DNA of 9,471 nucleotides from Candidatus Bathyarchaeota archaeon. GTDB taxonomy: Archaea > Thermoproteota > Bathyarchaeia > 40CM-2-53-6. The stretch covers positions 1 to 9,471 of the forward strand of contig VBBH01000122.1 of assembly GCA_005888695.1 (NCBI GenBank). The letters are read 5' to 3'. Shown piece by piece: positions 1 through 5,745 of this stretch. The position numbers were made by a program, and so were the translations under genes. How positions within the stretch are numbered: position 1 is the first letter of the stretch; every line of letters begins with the position of its first letter. Under the pieces are notes generated by a model, which worked only from the letters and a program-made list of their open reading frames with translations, did no database searches and had not been told where the DNA came from.

Positions 1-741
1 CTCTTCCAGTTTCCTGGCAAACTCAAACGTGCTTTCTGTCATTCCATTGATGCAAGACGCCACGCCAATCGTCGGCCCATCCCTATAATATCCAACAGAC
101 CCTAGGACATTCAAAGCAGAGGATAGTCTGCTTCTAGAGTAGCGCATTCCCTCGACCTCAATCTTGTAATCGTCCCGGGAGACCTTCACGAGCCCCTGCT
201 CCAAAGCGTCTCGAACTGCAATCATGTTCAATCCTCTCAACTCCCCTGGAATCTCGTATGCACCGACCGTAGCGAGATGGGCAAATTTGGACAGTCGCGG
301 ATCGATAAACTTAGCGAAGAAGTAGGCAATCGTTGCTGCGGATGCGTCGGATTCGCCTGAAAAGCCATCCAGCTCCGGATTCAAGTTGTAGACCATTGGA
401 TCATTAGACTCAACGGTATCATGATGATCCAAAATGACAATCATATTCTGTGGATTGTTGTACTGAGTTAATCGTCCGATGTGCGCCGAGCCTAGGTCGA
501 CGCAAACGATCACTTGTCTCGGACCCTTCTCAACTTCTCGAATGACTTCTGGATACAACTTGTCAAGGCAAATGAGCCGAGTGGTCATGCTGAGATGTTC
601 GAACGCTAGCTTAGCAAGCGCAGCCGAGGTAAGACCATCGGCCTCGTCATGATGCAGAACAACAGCCTCTCTTAGTTCTGACCGTCGAAGATCATCTCGA
701 GCCCTCTCCATACGTGAAAGGAAACGATCCAGCGAATTCAT
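1..741 (-). CDS. DHH-family (RecJ-like) phosphoesterase, 3'-truncated by the window edge
   Basis: The frame is open from an ATG at 741 to the left edge, giving 247 residues with no stop. Residues 30-36 (HHDEADG) are the DHH motif I region, 81-86 (VDLGSA) give the motif II Asp, and 105-107 are the DHH motif itself (LDHHD). Residues 121-132 (SDASAATIAYFF) match the helix that usually follows. DHH proteins are Mn-dependent phosphodiesterases or nucleases acting on single-stranded nucleic acid or small nucleotides; the exact substrate here is unknown. Two positions look atypical. Motif I normally reads HxDxDG, but Glu33 takes the place of the first Asp. The motif IV region (ATVGAYEIPGE, about 149-159) has no Asp. 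An upstream in-frame stop lies near 796 with no ATG/GTG/TTG before 741, so the start is firm, although no well-spaced ribosome site precedes it. It follows the methyltransferase gene on the same strand after 96 bp and may be co-transcribed. The missing C-terminus prevents a finer subfamily call (GAN/RecJ, oligoribonuclease or Cdc45-like). Confidence 0.85.
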   Translation of the reverse strand, partial: MNSLDRFLSRMERARDDLRRSELREAVVLHHDEADGLTSAALAKLAFEHLSMTTRLICLDKLYPEVIREVEKGPRQVIVCVDLGSAHIGRLTQYNNPQNMIVILDHHDTVESNDPMVYNLNPELDGFSGESDASAATIAYFFAKFIDPRLSKFAHLATVGAYEIPGELRGLNMIAVRDALEQGLVKVSRDDYKIEVEGMRYSRSRLSSALNVLGSVGYYRDGPTIGVASCINGMTESTFEFARKLEE

Positions 742-837
742 CGCACCACTCAGTATCAGTTCACCCTCGTTTCCACCAAGAACCTGAAAGCCTTGTTGAA
801 ATCATCGCGCTTCTCATGCAGGCTGTCTGATTTGAGG

Positions 838-2007
838 TTAGGGTTTCAGAAACCTCGCTATGAAATAGCCTGTCCCGTCAATATCAGGATCGAATCGTTG
901 AGTCATACTCCTCTCGTCCAGTCCATTCGCTCCAACCTTCGGGCAAGCCTCGTCCAGTACAAGGCCCAACCGATCTATCGCATGATCCAGGATCCCTTCA
1001 CACTCTTCCCATGTTATGGTACAGACACTGTACACGATTACTCCACCATCTCGTACGATGTGACTGGCAGCAGTCAAAAACTGTCGTTGATAGTCTGATA
1101 GATTATGAACATCCACCTCAGTCATATCAACTCCCAATTTTGGAATAACGCCAAGCCCAGTGCAAGGCGGATCCACCATCACCTTGTCCGCCCGGAAGGT
1201 AAAGTCCTCGTGGGCATATCTAGAATCGTGATTGATCAATTGATAGTTTGAACATCCGAGCCGTTCAAGATGCTTCCCTGTCTTCTCAAGCTTCGTCGTG
1301 TTCCGATCGAACCCGATGATCCTCGCCTGATTCTCTGATAATTGACAAAGATAGGATAGCTTGCCACCCGGGGCACAGTTCAAGTCGACAATAGTCTCTC
1401 CTGGTTGAGGATCCATGACATGGCAGGTTACCATGGCGGGCAACGATTGCGGATGGAACAATCCTTTCTCATAACCTGGTTTGTCCATCAGGCTTGGGAT
1501 CCCGTACCGGTTCTCGGTCACCTCCACCGCGAGCCCGGTCCTATACTTGAGGATCGACTGTTCTCCCTGTCGAGCTACACCATTTCCAGCGTGCCGACCA
1601 TCATGGGTCACTATCGATGTTTCAGCGCCAGCCTTCAACCCCTCACATCTTCTGACCCCGGGAGCATACAGATGCGCACCGTGCAGCACCGCCTCTGCCG
1701 CAAACCTGTCTGCCTCCAGAGGCCATCCCCTAGGCGCTGTCTCGGACGGTATGACTGGAAGAGAGGCTGCGTCGCCGATCATATCATGAATCTCTACTTG
1801 CTGAAGACCTTCCGACGCAAGCTCGCGAATTATCGTATCAGGATCCCCCCTCAGAGTGTTGAGTCTAAAGTAGAATCGGGAGCCCATGCTTCCCAAAGCT
1901 TCGATAACATGGTCTAACCGTGGACCGTAGACTTTTGCCAGCTCGTTTCTCAACCCATCCTCCAACTCGAGAGGTTCTACTGCCTGCAAAACCAGTTGGA
2001 ACCTCAA
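838..2007 (-). CDS. NSUN6-like tRNA/RNA (cytosine-5) methyltransferase with PUA domain
   Basis: The 389-residue protein has three parts. An N-terminal segment (about 15-90) ends the RFYFRLNTL strand typical of Nop2/Sun proteins. A PUA RNA-binding domain (about 98-165; APGVRR, GNGVAR, GLAVEV) follows. The rest is a Rossmann methyltransferase. SAM-binding motif I is DLNCAPGGK at 208-216, a variant of the usual DxCAAPGGK. Motif IV is D279-P-P-C282 followed by TGLG. Motif VI is YSVCT at 326-330 with C329 as the expected nucleophile, followed by EECE in place of the common P-x-ENE. Both cysteines of the m5C mechanism are present, so it should be active. Archaeal NSUN6 homologues of this architecture methylate C72 in the tRNA acceptor stem; applying that here is inference. 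The start is uncertain. The longest frame begins with TTG at 2007 after an in-frame TGA, with no ribosome site, and further TTG codons lie at 1989, 1965 and 1953. A TATA-like element at 2019-2028 would place transcription initiation inside the longest frame, favouring a later start. Confidence 0.9.
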   Translation of the reverse strand: MRFQLVLQAVEPLELEDGLRNELAKVYGPRLDHVIEALGSMGSRFYFRLNTLRGDPDTIIRELASEGLQQVEIHDMIGDAASLPVIPSETAPRGWPLEADRFAAEAVLHGAHLYAPGVRRCEGLKAGAETSIVTHDGRHAGNGVARQGEQSILKYRTGLAVEVTENRYGIPSLMDKPGYEKGLFHPQSLPAMVTCHVMDPQPGETIVDLNCAPGGKLSYLCQLSENQARIIGFDRNTTKLEKTGKHLERLGCSNYQLINHDSRYAHEDFTFRADKVMVDPPCTGLGVIPKLGVDMTEVDVHNLSDYQRQFLTAASHIVRDGGVIVYSVCTITWEECEGILDHAIDRLGLVLDEACPKVGANGLDERSMTQRFDPDIDGTGYFIARFLKP

Positions 2008-2018
2008 CCCCGTGCCTG

Positions 2019-2028
2019 TTTTAATATG
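2019..2028. promoter_or_regulatory. Candidate TATA element in a divergent gap, possibly bidirectional
   Basis: TTTTAATATG on the plus strand (CATATTAAAA on the minus) is the only AT-rich stretch in the 65-bp gap between the methyltransferase and the zinc-ribbon gene. Archaeal TATA boxes lie about 25 bp upstream of the transcription start. For the plus gene that predicts a start near 2050 and a leader of about 20 nt. For the minus gene it predicts a start near 1997, which suits a short-leader or leaderless transcript only if translation begins at 1989 or later. No promoter mapping is possible from sequence alone. Confidence 0.4.
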
Positions 2029-2072
2029 TCACGAGGAGCCCGCCAGCCCACAGTGACGCGCTTCTGAGCCGC

Positions 2073-2273
2073 ATGGTTCTCGACCTCAAATGCCTACGTT
2101 GCGGGACCAGCTTCAAGCGGAGCTTCGAAGAGAAGAGACAGAAGAGCTACTCTGAGGGAGAAATGGTACGTTTGGGAGAGAAGACATGCCCTGGAGAGTG
2201 CGGGAATGAATGGTTTACTGTCGAGAAGCAGCATGCGATTCGAAAGTTCAAACGTCACTACCGCGATGTCTAG
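2073..2273 (+). CDS. Small zinc-ribbon protein, function unknown
   Basis: The protein is 66 residues long. Cys pairs C7-x2-C10 (KCLRCG) and C39-x3-C43 (TCPGECGN) form a likely four-cysteine zinc ribbon or knuckle. They are separated by a charged, helical-looking stretch rich in Lys, Arg and Glu, and the tail (51-66) is basic. Small proteins like this often bind nucleic acid or serve as subunits of RNA or transcription complexes, but nothing in the sequence fixes a role. The ATG at 2073 has no obvious ribosome site; the candidate TATA box at 2019-2028 would give a leader of only about 20 nt. It is divergent from the methyltransferase gene and 177 bp upstream of the next plus-strand gene. The two Cys motifs and good codon structure make a real gene likely despite the short length. 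I do not recognise the family. Confidence 0.7.
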   Translation: MVLDLKCLRCGTSFKRSFEEKRQKSYSEGEMVRLGEKTCPGECGNEWFTVEKQHAIRKFKRHYRDV

Positions 2274-2450
2274 CCGGTCCCCTACCGCTAGCCCGGAACT
2301 GGCTGAGTTTTCGCTCCCAGATTCTCCTGCGAAATAAGCCCTCTCAGACCCTCTCGTAACATGGGGGAGTAACTCAACGCTTAAGATTCGTCCAAGTTGA
2401 TACCGTTCAATTGACGAGGGCTCAAGCTAACCGGATTAGTAACTGGGTTG

Positions 2451-2759
2451 ATGATGAAAGCAGCTCCTAAGAAGAAAGGTCCGGCTTCTAAGATGAACAA
2501 TGGGATGGCTCATCCACCATTCCAAGAGTTCCAGGTCAAGACTCTCGACGAACTTGTCACCGAGCTAGAGAAGTCGAAGCCGGCGGGCTCCCTTGTTGAA
2601 GTAACACCTATCGAAGAGATGCATCATACGTCATGCATGCAGGAGATGAGCACGGTAGTCGTTCATGGAGACGAGACAGGCCTCTTACAACGGCCGGATG
2701 AATTGGTAGCCGTCTACCAGTACTGTGCCGCGTGCAAATCTGCCGTAAGAATTCTCTAA
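2451..2759 (+). CDS. Small hypothetical protein with C-terminal CxxC
   Basis: The protein is about 102 residues long and I do not recognise it. It opens with a basic, Lys/Pro/Ala-rich segment (APKKKGPASK) that is probably disordered. An acidic amphipathic stretch follows (about 28-43, LDELVTELEKSK). Next comes HHTSC, with two His and a Cys, then a short beta-like stretch STVVVHG. The C-terminus is YQYCAACKSAVRIL with a CxxC. The HHxxC plus CxxC could bind one metal ion, which is inference only. Three start codons in tandem (TTG 2448, ATG 2451, ATG 2454) make the exact start uncertain; I chose the first ATG. No strong ribosome site precedes it. The 174-bp stretch upstream (2274-2447) holds no gene I can support. 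The stop lies 10 bp from the convergent leuS stop. Confidence 0.6.
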   Translation: MMKAAPKKKGPASKMNNGMAHPPFQEFQVKTLDELVTELEKSKPAGSLVEVTPIEEMHHTSCMQEMSTVVVHGDETGLLQRPDELVAVYQYCAACKSAVRIL

Positions 2760-2769
2760 TCCTGAACTA

Positions 2770-5745
2770 TTACTCTTTGATGTAAATCGCCGGCCGATAG
2801 GGCTCCGCAGTCTTCGCTTTGCTTTTGGGATCATCAATTTCCTTCGTACCGCTCTTCTGCACCTTCACACTTGCCTTGAACTCTCTCTGGAAGAACTCTT
2901 TCGCATCTTCCAAGATTCCTGCTTCGTCGACACTCCCTGTCTTAACCCTGGAACTTCTCAACTCCTTCAGTTGTCTGGCTTGCTGGAACGACTTGTTAGC
3001 ATAGTCCGCGGCAAGCTTACCTTCACTCCTGATCTCTGGATCGGACATTATCATCTTAATGAAATCGCCGACTCTTGATGCGTCAGTCCCTGAGTTCGCA
3101 AACTCCAGCGCTCTCAAGTATGTTTTCCACTTCCAGTCGGGAGCAGTATAGTACATTATTGTCTTCGGCTTGATCCCGGTCGCCTTCATGATCTCGATCG
3201 TATCCTCCAATACCTGCTTCACAAAATTCTCAGAGATCTCGGCCTCGGGATACAACGACCGGTCGTCCGGCTCTGGCCAAGGGGCGATAGAAACGAAGCC
3301 CCTACCACCTAGAAGACTCCAAGCCTCTTCAGCCACGTGCGGTGACAAGGGCGAGAGTATTCTTGCCCTCACCTCTAGAATCTTCCTAAGAACTAGATCT
3401 CGCGAGTTGATTCCACGCTTCAATGGTCCTAGGCGCTTCAGGTACCATGCAATGTCATTATCCATTTGATAGAGTACTCTCTGAATCGTTTCTCTGACAC
3501 GCAGACTGTCCATCGCATTCGTAGCTTGTTTGACCATCTCGTTCAACATGTGAAGCATCCACCTGTCCAGAATCGAAACCGGACGTCCACTTTTCTTCTT
3601 GCCCCTCGATATTCCGAGCTTCTTCGCCTGGACCAGCAGATTCACCAATCGTTCCTCTATCGACCGGGCAAGCTGCTCGCTAAAATCGGTGTCCTGACCC
3701 ATCTCGGCCGTAACCAATACCCCGATCCTGACTGGATCAGCCCCGAACGTCTGGATTGCCTGTCGCAATGGTATGATATTCTGCAAAGACTTCGACATCT
3801 TCTGCCCGTTCATCAGGACGTGTCCATTCGCGGCTATTCCCTTAGGCCAATGCTTTCTTGGAAAGAGTGCGACATGGTTGAAGATGTAGAATGAGAAATG
3901 ATTGGGGATCAATTCCTTGGCAGAGTGTCGCATGTCCACGGGATAGAAATATTCGAATTCTCTCCGTATACCTTCGACTACCCGTTTGGGAATATCAGTG
4001 ATTGTTGAGACTTCTCCGGGATCTCCGCGTCCTAGGAAGATATAGTCGAAGAACTCGTCCATCAACTTCTCAGGAGCTTTCTCGAACTTCTTGAACGTCA
4101 TCCATTCCCTTGACAGGTACTTCGACAAAATGTAGTAGGCCATGTAGATGGTCGAGTCTGACAACGCCTCGATAACCCAAGAAGGGTCCCATGGCAATGG
4201 AGTACCGAGTCCTACACGTCGAGCGCATGCTTTCTCCTTCAACCAATCGATTGCATACTCGAACTGGGGACGGATGTCTTCAGGGAGTAGTGTCATGTTG
4301 TCCAAGCATTCGTGAGCCAGCTTCTTCCAATCCGCCTCCCCATAGTCTAAGAACCATTGATCGGACAGGATCTTTACCAAGACCTCTGTGCCGCATCGGC
4401 AGATCACCGGTCTGTTCAATATCTCATACATCTTAGTAATCAATCCCTGACTAGTGAAGTCTTGGACTACGGTGTCACGTGCCTTGGCCACATTCATGCC
4501 CGAGTAAGCTCCTGTATTCTGTTTCATAACGCCCCGATGATACTCTGCCGAGTAGATCTCCTTCGTGGCTTGCTCAAGCTTGGGATCTTCCTGGCTCTGC
4601 ACGTGGAATTTCTTGACAGCATCGGCCGCCGGAATATCTGAGTAACCATCCAACTGGATGATCGAGACGGGTTTGATCTCATCCCATCCAAGTACAGCAT
4701 TGACCGTCGGCCCTGCTCGTGATTTCAAATCCTCTAGGGCTTGGTAATCGTAAGGCGCGTGGCCTGGGACGGACATTACTACTCCTGTCCCATTCTTTGG
4801 ATCCACGAAAGCGCCGGGGAAGATTGGGATCTTTCTTCTAATGACTGGGTTGAAAACTGTGCTTCCCAGCAAGTCTTTGGTCGACAACTCCTTCTCGACA
4901 GCGACCTTTCTATTCTGCAACTGGAGCTTCTGCACGGTATCCTTGCTGACAATCCACCTCTCCCCATCTACTTCTGCCTGGACATATTGTGCGTCCGGAT
5001 TGATCCAGAGATTCGTGACTCCAAAGACGGTCTCGGGACGGAGTGTTGCCGTGGAGAAAACTATCCCATCTTGTTCGAACTTGACTAGAAAGAATTCTCC
5101 GATTTCCGGCTCAACATCGCCCATAGTGTCGTGCATACCCACTGGCCCATTGTCGTTCGTGCACCACCCAACCGGATGAGTTCCCCTTGTGATCCGGCCG
5201 TTGTCTCGAAGCCTTCGGAACTGCCACTGTATGAACCTCTTGTACAACGGGTCGACAGTCGAGAACTCTCTACGCCAATCGAAGCTAAACCCGATCTCTT
5301 TCATCCCCTTCCTAATCTCTTCATGGAAGTAACGCGCTAAACGCAATGGATCCTTCATCTCGTCCAGCTTGGAGCTTGGAACATGGTAGATCCTTGTGAA
5401 TGTCTCAACTATTTCCGGGTCAGCCAGGCTCAAGCGCTTGCTCATCGCCGCAATTGGTGTCCCGGTATAATGGAAGGCGATTGGAAACAGAGTGTTGTAT
5501 CCTCGCATGCGATGGTAGCGCGCGTCGACATCGCCCATGGTGTATGTTCGTCCGTGGCCTATGTGTTGTGGACTGTTGACGTAGGGATATGCTACTGTGA
5601 CGAAGAATTTTGGACGGTCTGGTTTAGGATCTGTTTCGAATATCTTTGCCTCGGCCCATTTCTTCTGCCACTTGGATTCTAGTTTGCGCCAGTCAAGAGT
5701 TCCCCTAGCCCGTTGTCTTCTCGCGCTTTTTGCATTAGTCTGCAT
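2770..5745 (-). CDS. leuS: Leucyl-tRNA synthetase, archaeal type
   Basis: A 991-residue class Ia synthetase that charges tRNA-Leu with leucine in the cytoplasm. In this numbering the HIGH motif is at 61-64 (SPQHIGHGRTY) and KMSKS at 649-653. Between them lies the CP1 editing domain with the threonine-rich TATLRPETVFG (about 232-242) and SVPGHAPYD with the conserved editing Asp at about 333, so both synthesis and mischarged-tRNA hydrolysis should work. SDSTIYMAYY at about 529-538 belongs to the catalytic core. The C-terminus ends EPYRPAIYIKE, like other archaeal LeuRS tails. The ATG at 5745 is preferred over a GTG at 5787 because AAAAGGTGG lies 9 nt upstream; the longer form would have 1005 residues. 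The N-terminus before the first conserved Trp is short and basic (AKSARRQRAR). It overlaps the end of alaS by 11 bp, so translation is probably coupled. It ends 10 bp from the convergent small gene. Confidence 0.97.
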   Translation of the reverse strand: MQTNAKSARRQRARGTLDWRKLESKWQKKWAEAKIFETDPKPDRPKFFVTVAYPYVNSPQHIGHGRTYTMGDVDARYHRMRGYNTLFPIAFHYTGTPIAAMSKRLSLADPEIVETFTRIYHVPSSKLDEMKDPLRLARYFHEEIRKGMKEIGFSFDWRREFSTVDPLYKRFIQWQFRRLRDNGRITRGTHPVGWCTNDNGPVGMHDTMGDVEPEIGEFFLVKFEQDGIVFSTATLRPETVFGVTNLWINPDAQYVQAEVDGERWIVSKDTVQKLQLQNRKVAVEKELSTKDLLGSTVFNPVIRRKIPIFPGAFVDPKNGTGVVMSVPGHAPYDYQALEDLKSRAGPTVNAVLGWDEIKPVSIIQLDGYSDIPAADAVKKFHVQSQEDPKLEQATKEIYSAEYHRGVMKQNTGAYSGMNVAKARDTVVQDFTSQGLITKMYEILNRPVICRCGTEVLVKILSDQWFLDYGEADWKKLAHECLDNMTLLPEDIRPQFEYAIDWLKEKACARRVGLGTPLPWDPSWVIEALSDSTIYMAYYILSKYLSREWMTFKKFEKAPEKLMDEFFDYIFLGRGDPGEVSTITDIPKRVVEGIRREFEYFYPVDMRHSAKELIPNHFSFYIFNHVALFPRKHWPKGIAANGHVLMNGQKMSKSLQNIIPLRQAIQTFGADPVRIGVLVTAEMGQDTDFSEQLARSIEERLVNLLVQAKKLGISRGKKKSGRPVSILDRWMLHMLNEMVKQATNAMDSLRVRETIQRVLYQMDNDIAWYLKRLGPLKRGINSRDLVLRKILEVRARILSPLSPHVAEEAWSLLGGRGFVSIAPWPEPDDRSLYPEAEISENFVKQVLEDTIEIMKATGIKPKTIMYYTAPDWKWKTYLRALEFANSGTDASRVGDFIKMIMSDPEIRSEGKLAADYANKSFQQARQLKELRSSRVKTGSVDEAGILEDAKEFFQREFKASVKVQKSGTKEIDDPKSKAKTAEPYRPAIYIKE

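Noticed and set aside
793..1098. 101-codon plus-strand open frame
   Set aside because: Mostly antisense to the 3' end of the methyltransferase gene; no recognisable protein features.
1405..1917. 170-codon plus-strand open frame
   Set aside because: It lies wholly antisense to the methyltransferase gene, whose motifs are clear. Its composition shows no family signature, so it is a shadow frame.
2407..2414. 8-bp palindrome TCAATTGA as a possible operator
   Set aside because: Short and single, with no second copy near either promoter; not distinguishable from chance.
2337..2422. AGCCCTC and GAGGGCT arms 72 bp apart in the 2274-2447 gap
   Set aside because: The arms are 7 bp with a long loop, and no tRNA-like or riboswitch-like core could be folded by eye; this is expected by chance.
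2449..2454. TGATGA resembling a box C of a C/D-box sRNA
   Set aside because: No D box (CTGA) or second C/D' pair at suitable spacing; it arises from the tandem start codons.
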